Source: Rhodococcus sp. 14-2483-1-2
Lineage (GTDB): Bacteria > Actinomycetota > Actinomycetes > Mycobacteriales > Mycobacteriaceae
Assembly: GCF_002259405.1 (NCBI RefSeq)
Contig: NZ_NPFW01000008.1
Coordinates: forward strand, 124,001 to 188,000
DNA: 64,000 bases
Reading direction: 5' to 3'
The notes below the pieces were generated by a model. That model had not been told where the DNA came from. It ran no database searches and saw only the letters and a program-made list of their open reading frames with translations. This document shows positions 41,968-50,637 of the stretch, one piece after another; position 1 is the first letter of the stretch, and each line of letters opens with the position of its first letter. Position numbers and translations under genes: made by a program.

Positions 41968-42921
41968 TCAGCGGCGTACGTATCCCAACCGCATGTCCAC
42001 GACGTTGACCAGTGCCGAACCGCGGACATATCGCTGCAGGTTGTCCTCGAACAGCGCCCACAGACGCTCGGCGAAGTCGTCGGCGTCGCCCGCCAGATGC
42101 GCGGTCAGGATGACGTTGTCCATGCCCCAGAGTGGGCTCGTTTCCGGCAGTGGTTCGACTTCGAACACGTCCAACACCGCCCACCCGATGTTGCCGGACC
42201 CCAGGGCGTCACACAGGGCATGTTCGTCGACGACGGGTCCGCGGGCGACGTTGACCAGGCCCGAATCGGAGCGCATGGCCGTCAGGACCTCCGCGTCGAC
42301 GAGTCCGCGCGTGGCGTCGGTCAAGGGTGTCGCCAGCACGATCACGTCGTATTCGCCTGCATACGTCGGCAATTGTCGGACGTTTCGGATTCGCGAGAAC
42401 TCCGCATCGCCCGCCCGCTCGGACGTTGCGGCGGCATCGACGCGCATCCCGAGCGCGCCGAGAACCCGGCCGATCTCGCGCCCGATGAAACCGGGACCGA
42501 CGACGAGAGCGGCGCGACCATGAATTCCGCTGGTGACTCTGTGCTCCCAGACTCGATCGCGCTGCCGAGCAAGCGCGCGGGGCAGCTTCTTGACCGACGC
42601 CAGAATGCCGGCTGCGACATACTCGGCGATGGCCCGGTCGAGGATTCCGCCGGAGTTCGTCAGCAGCCACGGGCCCTCGCGCAGAACCGGATCCAGCAGT
42701 CGATCGACGCCGGCGCTCGACGCGTGGATCCAGCGAAGGTTCTCGGCATCGGGCCAGACGGCCCGCAGATCGGCGGTCTCGAAGGTCCGAAACAGCAGCA
42801 CCTCGGCCCACGACACGACATCGGCGAGTTCATCGATCGAGCAGCGTCGGAAGTCGACCCCATCGATCGCCGGGAACGACTTTCGGTCCGAACCACTCTC
42901 GACCACAAGCACGTTCACCAC
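41968..42921 (-). CDS. D-2-hydroxyacid dehydrogenase
   Basis: About 317 residues of the NAD-dependent D-isomer-specific family. The nucleotide-binding motif is ALVVGPGFIGREIGRVLGALGM. Catalytic residues are Arg in LVNVARGPVVDEHAL, Glu in VLDVFEVEPLPETSPLW and His in VILTAHLAGDAD. Substrate could be hydroxypyruvate, glyoxylate or a branched hydroxyacid. GGAGGTGG lies 7-14 bases before the GTG at 42921; the GTG at 42933 lies inside this Shine-Dalgarno, so it is less likely. A GNAT gene diverges only 29 bp away. Confidence 0.88.
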   Translation of the reverse strand: MVNVLVVESGSDRKSFPAIDGVDFRRCSIDELADVVSWAEVLLFRTFETADLRAVWPDAENLRWIHASSAGVDRLLDPVLREGPWLLTNSGGILDRAIAEYVAAGILASVKKLPRALARQRDRVWEHRVTSGIHGRAALVVGPGFIGREIGRVLGALGMRVDAAATSERAGDAEFSRIRNVRQLPTYAGEYDVIVLATPLTDATRGLVDAEVLTAMRSDSGLVNVARGPVVDEHALCDALGSGNIGWAVLDVFEVEPLPETSPLWGMDNVILTAHLAGDADDFAERLWALFEDNLQRYVRGSALVNVVDMRLGYVRR

Positions 42922-42950
42922 AGGACTCGCCACCTCCGTACCATGACACC

Positions 42951-43457
42951 GTGCTCATCGTGGAACCCGCAATTGCCTCCGACGCGGCAACGATACTCGG
43001 CCTCCGGCACGCCGCCGAGGACTGGCTGTTCGCTCGCGGCATCGATCAGTGGACGCCACGCGAGGTGCCCCTCACCACGGTCGCTGCGCAGATCGAGGCA
43101 GGAGAGTTCCACGTCGCCCGACGCGATCCCCGCGGCCCGATAGCCGCAGCACTACGCTTGATCGGATCCGATCCGATCATCTGGCCCGAGCACGACGAAC
43201 CGGCCTGCTACGTACACGGATTGGTGATCGACAGAAGCGAGGCGGGCACCGGCCTCGGTACGTTGCTGCTCGACTGGGCGTCGGAGCAGACTCGTCGGGC
43301 AGGACGCTCGCTGCTGCGTCTGGACTGCGCCGAGACCAACGGTGAGTTGCGCAGCTACTACCTGAATCAGGGGTTCCGCCACGTCGGCCGCCGCGAGTTC
43401 GCCGACGGCAGTGCGTGGTTCAGCGTGGCCCTGTTCGAGAAGTCGACCGATCGGTAG
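42951..43457 (+). CDS. GNAT-family N-acetyltransferase
   Basis: 168 residues. GNAT features are the N-terminal EPAIASDAATILGLRHAAEDWL, strand beta4 ACYVHGLVIDRSEAGTGLGTLLLDWASEQTR, which contains the acetyl-CoA-binding R/Q-x-x-G-x-G/A type loop in the form GTGLGT, and LLRLDCAETNGELRSYYLNQGFRHVG at the C-terminus. Substrate unknown. Starts with GTG at 42951, with no clear Shine-Dalgarno but a TACCAT six bases upstream, so the message may be leaderless. The acetyltransferase gene behind it starts 10 bp later. Confidence 0.85.
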   Translation: MLIVEPAIASDAATILGLRHAAEDWLFARGIDQWTPREVPLTTVAAQIEAGEFHVARRDPRGPIAAALRLIGSDPIIWPEHDEPACYVHGLVIDRSEAGTGLGTLLLDWASEQTRRAGRSLLRLDCAETNGELRSYYLNQGFRHVGRREFADGSAWFSVALFEKSTDR

Positions 43458-43467
43458 TCTCTCGTCC

Positions 43468-44028
43468 ATGGGCGAGAACCGAGATCGTATGCTGCGCGGC
43501 GAACTCTACCGAGACAGTGACCCCGACCTGGTGGCGTCCCGGGTGTCGTGCGGGAAGCTGCTCGACCGGTTCAACGCGACCACGGCAGACCGGAACGCAG
43601 AAAGGCGTGAACTGCTCAGCGAACTGCTCGGATCCATCGGAGACGATTCGTGGATCATGCCCAGGTTCCAATGCGATTACGGCACATACATTTCCATCGG
43701 GTCGAACACTTTCCTCAACTACGACGCAATTCTGTTGGACTGCGCCCCCATCACCATCGGTGACGATGTATCGATCGGGCCACGAGCACAACTGCTGACG
43801 GCGCTGCACCCCATGGAGGATCACGAGGCACGCCGAACACGTTGGGAGAGCGCGCTTCCCATCACCATAGGGAACAACGTGTGGCTGGGCGGGGGGGTCA
43901 TCGTCTGCCCGGGAGTCACGATCGGCGACAACTCGGTGATCGGTGCAGGCAGCGTCGTCACCCGCGACGTGCCGTCGCACACCTTCGCTGCGGGCAACCC
44001 GTGTCGGGCAATCCGCGCTCTACCGTGA
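43468..44028 (+). CDS. Sugar O-acetyltransferase (maltose acetyltransferase-like)
   Basis: 186 residues. N-terminal RDRMLRGELYRDSDPDLVASR is the Maa/LacA-type cap; the rest is a left-handed beta-helix of hexapeptide repeats (TYISIGSNTFLNYDAILLDCAPITIGDDVSIGPRAQLL, ITIGNNVWLGGGVIVCPGVTIGDNSVIGAGSVVTRDVP). The active-site His lies in TALHPMEDHEAR. It acetylates glucose, maltose or galactosides with acetyl-CoA. Starts 10 bp after the GNAT gene; its end overlaps the convergent ABC permease gene by 9 bases. Confidence 0.9.
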   Translation: MGENRDRMLRGELYRDSDPDLVASRVSCGKLLDRFNATTADRNAERRELLSELLGSIGDDSWIMPRFQCDYGTYISIGSNTFLNYDAILLDCAPITIGDDVSIGPRAQLLTALHPMEDHEARRTRWESALPITIGNNVWLGGGVIVCPGVTIGDNSVIGAGSVVTRDVPSHTFAAGNPCRAIRALP

Positions 44029-45603
44029 GATCACGTCGTGCAAGATCTTGTCGGAGTCACCGACGAGCGTGTCGACGGCAATCCTCGCACCCCACCACAT
44101 CCCCAGCCACCCGATCGCCGCGGCCACGGGAACGGACAGATACGCGAAGGCACCGGGGAGCAGTAGTGCCAGCAGCAGACCGGGTACCACCGATACTGCG
44201 AGCACGACCATCGACAGCAGGACCAACGCGAACGACCCTCCGTTGAACGACCCTCGGGTGTTCAGCGAGAAGGCCTTGGTGGGTTCGGGGACCGGATAGG
44301 CGGCACGGACCGAGATCACGACGATGAGCCCAGCGCTGACGCCGAGCATCGACAACGTCACCGAGACGGGGACCGCCAGCCGGTCGAGTCCGAGATCGCC
44401 GAACACTCGGACGACCGCCGTGGACACGATCGCAAACGGTGCAGCGACCATCAGCCATGCGATCTGTCGACCGCGAACGTCGTCGCGCAGAGCCTGCGGA
44501 ATCATCACCAGGTGCCACATCGAACCACCGTCGAGGCCGTACAGGTTCGAGCCCGCGCCCATCGCCATGAAGATCACCATCCAGGCACCCCATGCGGCAC
44601 TGAACGGAATCGAGTCGGTCACCAACGGACCGACGCCTCCGAGCACCGTGAAGATCAGGACCGACAGCAACTGACTTCGACGACGCATATCGCCGCGCCA
44701 CAGGGACAGCTCGCGCGTCACCACCGCGCCGACACGGGTTGCACGCCAGCCGGTATCGCCGTTGTGGCCGTTCGCTGCCATCTGCTTGCGCGACGCGCCG
44801 TACGAGGCGGACACCCGTCCCTCGAAGAGCCGCAGCACGAGTCGCTGCCACGACCACACCAGGACGGCATCGAGCAGCAGCAGTCCCGCCACTGCGCCGA
44901 TCGCCGTCGGCCAATTACCGTCGAGCGCAGCATCGACTCCGGTGATTCCCCAGCTGAACGGAATCGAATGTGCCAGTGTCAACGGCCATGTCACTTCACC
45001 CGACAGCACCCGAGAGAAGTTCTGGGTGATGGGGAACTGCAGGAAGTACAGGCCGCCGAACACCGCACCGAACGCGAGCAGAGCGAACTCTCGACTGCGC
45101 CGACTCTTCAACAGCTGAGACATCGCCACGGTGACCACCCTGGACAGCGTCACGAAGAGAACGACGGTCGCAGGCCAGGCCACCAGGGCAAGCGGAAGCG
45201 TTGCGAGAGAACGGGACACGGCATAGATCGGAATCGACGCGGTTGCGATGGCCGTCAACGGCACCACCATGCCGTACGCCGACGTGGTCAACAACGCCCG
45301 CGCCAGGCGTGCGGGTTCCACCGACAGCATCTGGAAGTGGCGGGGTTGGATGTTGTCGTCGGAGATCCCCGAGAGCACCGGAAACAGTACCCAGCTCAGA
45401 CCCATCAGTGTCAGCCCGAGGCTCACGGTGCCACCGACCAACACCTGCGAGGCTCCACTGCGCGCAGACAACACACATGCCACGACGGCGAAGACCAGGC
45501 CCAACAACCCGAACACGGTCTTCACCACTGCTTGCCCGCCCTTGAACTGTCTGCGGTAGAGCGTGATTCGCATCTGCAGCGCGGTGCGACCGAGGGACGT
45601 CAC
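44020..45603 (-). CDS. ABC-exporter membrane subunit
   Basis: 527 residues with about 12 membrane helices and no periplasmic domain. The N-terminus (TSLGRTALQMRITLYRRQFKGGQAVVKTVFGLLGLVFAVVACVL) and a second cytosolic segment before helix 7 (RATRVGAVVTRELSLWRGDMRRRSQLLSVLIFT) show an internal two-fold arrangement. The GTG at 45603 overlaps the ATPase stop (GTGA). A much longer frame upstream exists only because it lies within the ATPase gene. Substrate unknown; probably drug or lipid export. Confidence 0.85.
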   Translation of the reverse strand: MTSLGRTALQMRITLYRRQFKGGQAVVKTVFGLLGLVFAVVACVLSARSGASQVLVGGTVSLGLTLMGLSWVLFPVLSGISDDNIQPRHFQMLSVEPARLARALLTTSAYGMVVPLTAIATASIPIYAVSRSLATLPLALVAWPATVVLFVTLSRVVTVAMSQLLKSRRSREFALLAFGAVFGGLYFLQFPITQNFSRVLSGEVTWPLTLAHSIPFSWGITGVDAALDGNWPTAIGAVAGLLLLDAVLVWSWQRLVLRLFEGRVSASYGASRKQMAANGHNGDTGWRATRVGAVVTRELSLWRGDMRRRSQLLSVLIFTVLGGVGPLVTDSIPFSAAWGAWMVIFMAMGAGSNLYGLDGGSMWHLVMIPQALRDDVRGRQIAWLMVAAPFAIVSTAVVRVFGDLGLDRLAVPVSVTLSMLGVSAGLIVVISVRAAYPVPEPTKAFSLNTRGSFNGGSFALVLLSMVVLAVSVVPGLLLALLLPGAFAYLSVPVAAAIGWLGMWWGARIAVDTLVGDSDKILHDVISR

Positions 45604-46400
45604 GAGCGCATCCAGGACAGACCGTCGGGGTTCTGCTCGCGAGTACCGACGAGGCGAACGAAGGCGTCGTCGAGGCTTCCGCCGGCGCGGACCTCGTCCA
45701 CCGTTCCCACCGCCACGACGCGGCCGCCGGTGATGACGCCGACGTGGGTGCAGAGTTGCTCGACGAGGGCCATCACGTGGCTCGACAGAATCACGGACCC
45801 GCCGGACCTGACGAACTGGACCAGAATGTTGCGAATGGTGGTGGAGGAGATGGGGTCGACCGCCTCGAAGGGCTCGTCCAGCACCAGCAGTCGGGGTCCG
45901 TGCAGCAGCGCCGAGGCCAGTCCGATCTTCTTGGTCATGCCCGCGGAGTAGTCGGCGATGACGGTTCCGCCGGCGTCGGCGAGATCCAACGCGTTCAACA
46001 GCTCGTCTCGACGCTGCGCGATGACGTCCTCGGGCATCGCGCGCAGTCGTCCGAAATACGTCAGGAGCTCGTGGCCGGTGAACTGGGATGGCAGAGCGAG
46101 TCCGTCGGGCAGTACTCCGAGTAGCTCTTTCGCGGCGATGGGATCGGCCCAGACGTCTCGTCCGAACACCAGACTTCGTCCGTACTGTGGCCTGAGCAGA
46201 CCGACCGCCATGGACAGACACGTCGTCTTTCCTGCGCCGTTCGGGCCGACGAGGCCGAACATCGACCCGGGTGGAACCATCAGCGACAGGTCGTCGACTG
46301 CAACCTTGGGGCCGAAGGCCATGCAGAGGTGCTCGATCAGCAGGGCAGCAGAATTCGTTTGCACGGGTAACAGACTAACCGGTATGGGCGGGTTCGTCAT
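45600..46400 (-). CDS. ABC-transporter ATP-binding protein
   Basis: 266 residues. Walker A GLVGPNGAGKTTCLSMAVGLLRP, an unusual signature ADYSAGMTKKIGLASALLHGP in place of LSGGQ, and Walker B RLLVLDEPFEAVDP, then the H-loop VILSSHVMALVEQL. The exporter type is CcmA/drug-like. The ATG at 46400 gives a 12-residue Pro-rich extension; GTG at 46364 is an alternative that starts nearer the domain. Coupled to the permease gene by overlap. Confidence 0.9.
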   Translation of the reverse strand: MTNPPIPVSLLPVQTNSAALLIEHLCMAFGPKVAVDDLSLMVPPGSMFGLVGPNGAGKTTCLSMAVGLLRPQYGRSLVFGRDVWADPIAAKELLGVLPDGLALPSQFTGHELLTYFGRLRAMPEDVIAQRRDELLNALDLADAGGTVIADYSAGMTKKIGLASALLHGPRLLVLDEPFEAVDPISSTTIRNILVQFVRSGGSVILSSHVMALVEQLCTHVGVITGGRVVAVGTVDEVRAGGSLDDAFVRLVGTREQNPDGLSWMRS

Positions 46401-46435
46401 CCGGTACGAATCGTCCGTCCCGGTACCATCTGGGC

Positions 46436-47239
46436 ATGAATCGCACGGCAGTGGTCACCGGAGCTTCGTCGGGTATCGGACGCGCAGTTGCGCAGGCACT
46501 CGTCGCCCGGGGCTATCGAGTGATCGGCACCTCCCGCAATCCGGCCTCGATGACCGACGCGCAACGCGCCACCGGCGTCGAGTATCGCGCCCTCGACCTC
46601 ACCGATGCCGACTCGATCCGCACCTTCGTCACCGATCTCGGTGACGTCGACGTCTTGGTCAACAATGCCGGTGAGAGTCAGTCCGGGCCGTTCGAGGAGC
46701 TGCCGACCGATGCCATCGAGCGGCTCTTCCGGTTGAACGTCTTCGGCGCAGTGACGCTGTCGCAGGGCGTCATTCCCGGTATGCGCGAGCGTGGATACGG
46801 GCGCATCGTGATGGTCGGATCGATGCTGGCGAGCTTCCCGCTCGCCTACCGCTCGTCCTATGCCTCGACGAAGGCCGCCATCAAGGGCTTCTCCGACGCG
46901 GCGCGCCTGGAACTCTCACCCTTCGGGGTGTGGATGACCACCGTCGAGCCGGGGTCGATCAACACCGGGATCAGTGAGCGGCGAACCAAGTACATCGCAC
47001 CGGATTCGGTACACCGAGACGACTTCCACACCGCGATTTCGTCCCTGGATCGCAAGGAGGGAACCGGCATCTCCGCCGAGGAAGTTGCGGAGGTGGTGCT
47101 GAAGGCCATCGAGGCCGACAAGCCGAAACCGTTGTACGCCAGGGGAAGCAACGCACCGGTCGTGTTCATGGCGCGGCGGTTGCTCCCGGCGACCTTCATG
47201 GAGAAGACGATTGCGAAGATGTTCGGCCTGAAGCGGTAG
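46436..47239 (+). CDS. Short-chain dehydrogenase/reductase
   Basis: 267 residues, classical SDR. Cofactor motif VTGASSGIGRAVAQALVARGY, DLTDADS, NNAGESQSGPFEELP (NNAG), catalytic Ser region MVGSMLASFP, and YRSSYASTKAAIKGFSDAAR with the Tyr-x-x-x-Lys. The C-terminal part (PGSINTGISERRTKYIAP) is like those of retinol/steroid-type dehydrogenases. Divergent from the ABC ATPase with 35 bp between. Substrate unknown. Confidence 0.9.
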   Translation: MNRTAVVTGASSGIGRAVAQALVARGYRVIGTSRNPASMTDAQRATGVEYRALDLTDADSIRTFVTDLGDVDVLVNNAGESQSGPFEELPTDAIERLFRLNVFGAVTLSQGVIPGMRERGYGRIVMVGSMLASFPLAYRSSYASTKAAIKGFSDAARLELSPFGVWMTTVEPGSINTGISERRTKYIAPDSVHRDDFHTAISSLDRKEGTGISAEEVAEVVLKAIEADKPKPLYARGSNAPVVFMARRLLPATFMEKTIAKMFGLKR

Positions 47240-47245
47240 CCGAGG

Positions 47246-48028
47246 TCACCCGGCGATCGCGGCGTGCATCTCCCACACGATCACTTCGGCTCCGGTGACG
47301 GTGCTCAGCTTCTGCCCGCCGCCTCCGGAGATCCGTACGGCATCACCCTCGGCGAGTACACCGACACCTTCGAGCATCGCTTCCCCCTCGGCGACGAAGA
47401 TGTGCACGAACGGCGCGTCGGGAACATCGACTGCGGCTCGACCGGGTTGCAGGCGTGCGGCGTGCATGGCGGCGTACTTGTTCTTGATTCGGATCGCCGC
47501 GTGGTCGGCGTGACGAGCCATCCCTGATGCCACGGGAACCAAACCACCACTGAGCAATTCGCTGTCGATCTCGAGCTGTTCGTAGCCCGGGGTGATGCCC
47601 TGTTCGTCCGGGACGACCCACATCTGGACGAATCGAACCGGATCTCCGTGCTTGCCCGAGTACGTGCCGGCGGTCTCACCGAGTCGCCACGAGTCGTTCT
47701 TCTCCGAGTGCAGGATTCCTGTGCCCGCGCTCATGCGCTGCGCGAGACCGGGGTAGATGACGCCGGAATGACCCATCGAATCCTGGTGCACCAGCGAACC
47801 CTGCAGAACCCAGGTCACGATCTCCATGTCACGGTGTGGGTGGGTGTCGAATCCCTGCCCGGGGGTGACGATGTCGTCGTTGTTGACCATCAGGACGCCG
47901 TGGTGGGTGTTGGCACGATCGAAGTGGTTGCCGAAAGAGAAGGAGTGCTTGGAGTCGAGCCAGCCGATCCGAGTCTTGAAACGGTCGTCGGCTCGCCGGA
48001 CGTCGAGTTGAGCTGCTGCAGAGGTCAT
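47246..48028 (-). CDS. Pirin-family protein
   Basis: 260 residues, bicupin. The N-terminal cupin metal ligands are present: GFDTHPHRDMEIVTWVLQG (two His), and MSAGTGILHSEKN (His and Glu). Pirins of this class bind Fe(II) and some show quercetin 2,3-dioxygenase activity; others act as redox-sensing regulators. It follows a VOC gene on the same strand by 35 bp and faces a MarR-pirin pair; both units share two identical-arm operators. GGT-like start at 48028. Confidence 0.9.
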   Translation of the reverse strand: MTSAAAQLDVRRADDRFKTRIGWLDSKHSFSFGNHFDRANTHHGVLMVNNDDIVTPGQGFDTHPHRDMEIVTWVLQGSLVHQDSMGHSGVIYPGLAQRMSAGTGILHSEKNDSWRLGETAGTYSGKHGDPVRFVQMWVVPDEQGITPGYEQLEIDSELLSGGLVPVASGMARHADHAAIRIKNKYAAMHAARLQPGRAAVDVPDAPFVHIFVAEGEAMLEGVGVLAEGDAVRISGGGGQKLSTVTGAEVIVWEMHAAIAG

Positions 48029-48063
48029 TACGTGTGCCCTCGAATCTTCGAGTGAGTGGATGA

Positions 48064-48555
48064 CTACAGAACGTGCGAGCCGTACATCTCACCGAGTGGA
48101 TCGGCGATCAGCTCGAGGCGCGCACCATCGGGGTCACGGAAGTACAGCGAGACCTCGCTGTGCTCGATCAGTTCGACTCCGGCGTCGATCAGCTTGGTAC
48201 GCAGGTGTTCCCACCTGGTCGGCTCGACACTGATCGCCACGTGATGGAGGCCGCCGAGCACCTCTGCATACGGTCCGACGTCGAGTCCGGGGAAGTCGAA
48301 GAATGCCAACAGGTTGCTGTTGCCGATATCGAAGAAGAAGTGCGAAGAGCCTGGGTAGTCGCGGTTCTCGATGAGCTCGGTGAGCGGGAACTCGAGTACG
48401 TCCTGATAGAAGCGAACCGTCGCTTCGACGTCGCTGCTGACCAACGCGGTGTGATGGAGTCCGCGGGCCGAGGAAGCAGGCCGTTCGCCTGCCGGCTTCA
48501 GGTGCTGGGCGCGGATGCGGTCACGCTCGATGGTGTGCTGATCTGCCTCGGTCAT
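48064..48555 (-). CDS. VOC-superfamily (glyoxalase/dioxygenase-like) protein
   Basis: 163 residues. Two beta-alpha-beta-beta-beta units: LHHTALVSSDVEATVRFYQDVLEFPLTEL and LHHVAISVEPTRWEHLRTKLIDAGVELIEHSE, ending LYFRDPDGARLELIADP with the C-terminal Glu ligand. His and Glu at the metal positions are kept. The reaction cannot be told from sequence. First gene of the leftward VOC-pirin unit, with a Shine-Dalgarno GAGCGAAGGG before the ATG at 48555. Confidence 0.88.
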   Translation of the reverse strand: MTEADQHTIERDRIRAQHLKPAGERPASSARGLHHTALVSSDVEATVRFYQDVLEFPLTELIENRDYPGSSHFFFDIGNSNLLAFFDFPGLDVGPYAEVLGGLHHVAISVEPTRWEHLRTKLIDAGVELIEHSEVSLYFRDPDGARLELIADPLGEMYGSHVL

Positions 48556-48573
48556 CGCTCTACCCTTCGCTCA

Positions 48574-48632
48574 AGTAGTTGCTTCGTCAACTACTGAGAA
48601 CAGTACACCGAGTAGTTGCGTTGTCAACTACT
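48574..48632. promoter_or_regulatory. Twin MarR operators between the VOC-pirin and MarR-pirin units
   Basis: Two dyads with the same 8-bp arms, AGTAGTTG and CAACTACT, lie at 48574-48595 (spacer CTTCGT) and 48611-48632 (spacer CGTTGT), 37 bp apart centre to centre. The second ends 8 bp before the marR start; the first begins 18 bp before the VOC start. Strong case for MarR control of both directions. Confidence 0.85.
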
Positions 48633-48640
48633 ATAGGTTC

Positions 48641-49093
48641 ATGGACTCCCCACGGTGGCTCGGCCAGGACGAACAGCTGGCCTGGCGCGCATACCTCGAC
48701 GCGACGCGGCTGCTGCTTCGTGACCTCGACAACCAGCTCACGCGTGACTCCGGTATCTCGTTCACCGACTTCGAGCTGCTGGTGGTGCTCTCCGAAGCGC
48801 CCGATCGCCGACGCCGCATGAGCGAACTCGCCGACGCCGTCACCACGACGCGCAGCGGCGTGACGAGGGCCATCAGCCGGTTGGTCGAGTGCGGTTGGGT
48901 TCGGCGCGTCAAATGCGACGACGACAAACGGGGCATGTCCGCCGAACTCACCGAGGCCGGCCTCAGCACGCTCGCCGAGGCCAGTCCAGGGCACGCCGCA
49001 GCGGTACGGGAGAACATGTTCGACCTGGTGGACCCGAAGGATCTCGCGGCCCTCACCCGCACCTTCTCGGCAATGCGGAACCACGCGTCGTGA
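48641..49093 (+). CDS. MarR-family regulator
   Basis: 150 residues. The winged HTH: SGISFTDFELLVVLSEAPDRRRRMSELADAVTTTRSGVTRAISRLVECGWVRRVKCDDDKRGMSAELTEAG. The N-terminal helix contains WLGQDEQLAWRAYLDATRLLLRDL, as in electrophile- or phenol-sensing MarR proteins. It precedes a pirin gene (4-base GTGA overlap) and is divergent from a VOC-pirin pair. Twin operators lie directly upstream. No Cys in the sensor region, so direct thiol sensing is unlikely. Confidence 0.92.
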   Translation: MDSPRWLGQDEQLAWRAYLDATRLLLRDLDNQLTRDSGISFTDFELLVVLSEAPDRRRRMSELADAVTTTRSGVTRAISRLVECGWVRRVKCDDDKRGMSAELTEAGLSTLAEASPGHAAAVRENMFDLVDPKDLAALTRTFSAMRNHAS

Positions 49094-49812
49094 CCCTCAC
49101 GTACATTCCCGGCGAGCAGCGGCACCACTGGTGGAACGAATGGCTCGACTCCAAACAGTCCTTCCCCGCCACCGGCAACTACGACCTGGCGGCGAACGCG
49201 CACGGGCTGCTGATGGTGCACAACGAGGACACCGTCTTTCCCGGTGAAGGGTTCGACTCGCACGAGCACCGGAACATGGAGATCCTCACCTGGGTGCTCG
49301 ACGGCACGCTCGAACACACCGATTCCGAGGGCAACAGCGGGCGGATCCGCCCCGGGCTGATCCAACGCATGAGTGCGGGCACCGGCATTCGCCACACCGA
49401 ACGCAACGCGTCGAGCCTGACCAGCCGCGACAAGCTCCGCGTCGTGCAGATGTGGATTCCGCCGGATGCCGACGGACGGGTGCCCTCGTACGACGAACTG
49501 GACGTGCGCGACGAGTTGGCATCCGGCGAGCTGGTCTGTGTGGCATCGGGAATGCCCGACCGAAACGGAATACGCATCGGCAATCGCTTTGCGGCACTGC
49601 ATGTTGCGCGACTCCAGCCGGGACAGTCGATCACCGTTCCCGACGCGCCGTTCGGTCATGTCTTCGTTGCCGACGGTTCGGCGGCGTTCGAGGACATCGG
49701 CGATCTCGCCCAAGGTGACGCGGTGCGACTGACCTCCACCGGCGGACACCGTGTGACAGCATCGACCGCGAGCGAAATCATGATCTGGGAAATGCACGCC
49801 ACCTTCGCCTGA
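49090..49812 (+). CDS. Second pirin-family protein
   Basis: 240 residues. Same bicupin fold as the gene at 47246-48028, with metal ligands in GFDSHEHRNMEILTWVLDG and MSAGTGIRHTERN. It is clearly divergent from the first pirin (the N-terminus is shorter and HHWWNEWLDSKQSFPATG replaces the other's opening), so the two are old paralogues. The GTG at 49090 overlaps the marR stop, giving translational coupling. The alpha/beta hydrolase gene begins 14 bp later and may be co-transcribed. Confidence 0.9.
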   Translation: MTLTYIPGEQRHHWWNEWLDSKQSFPATGNYDLAANAHGLLMVHNEDTVFPGEGFDSHEHRNMEILTWVLDGTLEHTDSEGNSGRIRPGLIQRMSAGTGIRHTERNASSLTSRDKLRVVQMWIPPDADGRVPSYDELDVRDELASGELVCVASGMPDRNGIRIGNRFAALHVARLQPGQSITVPDAPFGHVFVADGSAAFEDIGDLAQGDAVRLTSTGGHRVTASTASEIMIWEMHATFA

Positions 49813-49825
49813 GGGAGTTTCGACC

Positions 49826-50635
49826 ATGCCGACCGTCGCCACCGACGATGCCGTCACCCTGAACTACCTCGACGAGGGCGCAGGCCCTGTCGTGGTCCTC
49901 ATCGCCGGGTTCTGCGCGCCGGCGACCACCTGGGTGCTGCAGCAGAAAGCGTTGGTGAATGCCGGATATCGCGTTCTGGCGCTCGATCGACGAGGACACG
50001 GTGCCTCGGAGGCACCGACACACGGGGCGTCCATGGAACGGCACGGACGCGATGTGGCCAACCTCCTCGCGGCCGTGGGCGTCACGGACGTCGTCCTGAT
50101 CGGCGGTTCGATGGGGGCGAGCACCGTCTGGTCGTACATCTCGCAATTCGGCACCGAGCACGTGCGAGCCATCGTGTCGGTCGATCAGACTCCGAAGATG
50201 GTGAACAGCTCCGACTGGAAGAATGGCTTCTACGGTCTCACCGAAGAGAACCGAACGACATTCTTCGACAATGGGATACCCGATACCGGACACGGCCTGC
50301 CCAAGTGGAAGTCCGTGCCGTCGCTGCTGAAGCTCGTGCTCGAACTACGTGCGATTCCGAAGATTGCATCGCCCGACACCCCGCCGATGAAGGCTCTGCT
50401 GGCCGATCATGCTGCGCAGGACTGGCGCTCGACCATCGCGGGCACCGACAAGCCGTACCTGATGGTTGCCGGGCGTGAGAGCCAGTTCTGGCCTGCTGCA
50501 CACGCTTCCGAGTCCGTCGACAACAATCCCCGCGGTCGATCGGTAGTGCTGGAAAAATGCGGGCACGCCGCGAACATGGACCGGCCGAAAGAGTTCAACA
50601 CGGCGATGCTGGAGTTCCTCGACTCGATCGAGTGA
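49826..50635 (+). CDS. Alpha/beta hydrolase
   Basis: 269 residues. The oxyanion region VVVLIAGFCAPATTWVLQ, LDRRGHGASEAPTHG, and the nucleophile elbow VLIGGSMGASTVWSY with Ser at about 97. The C-terminal His is in EKCGHAANMDRPKEF; the acid lies near GRESQFWPA. Related to haloperoxidase/epoxide-hydrolase-like enzymes. GAGGGAG precedes the ATG. It lies 14 bp after the pirin gene, so it probably belongs to the MarR regulon, perhaps detoxifying an aromatic ester or lactone. Confidence 0.9.
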   Translation: MPTVATDDAVTLNYLDEGAGPVVVLIAGFCAPATTWVLQQKALVNAGYRVLALDRRGHGASEAPTHGASMERHGRDVANLLAAVGVTDVVLIGGSMGASTVWSYISQFGTEHVRAIVSVDQTPKMVNSSDWKNGFYGLTEENRTTFFDNGIPDTGHGLPKWKSVPSLLKLVLELRAIPKIASPDTPPMKALLADHAAQDWRSTIAGTDKPYLMVAGRESQFWPAAHASESVDNNPRGRSVVLEKCGHAANMDRPKEFNTAMLEFLDSIE

Positions 50636-50637
50636 GG

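Noticed and set aside
40466..42523. 685-codon rightward frame overlapping nramp and the two genes after it
   Set aside because: It overlaps three supported genes in another frame or strand and shows only low-complexity Arg-rich sequence.
45604..46221. Upstream 206 codons of the ABC permease frame
   Set aside because: They lie within the ATPase gene and are Arg-rich nonsense; the GTG at 45603 overlaps the ATPase stop and starts a normal permease.
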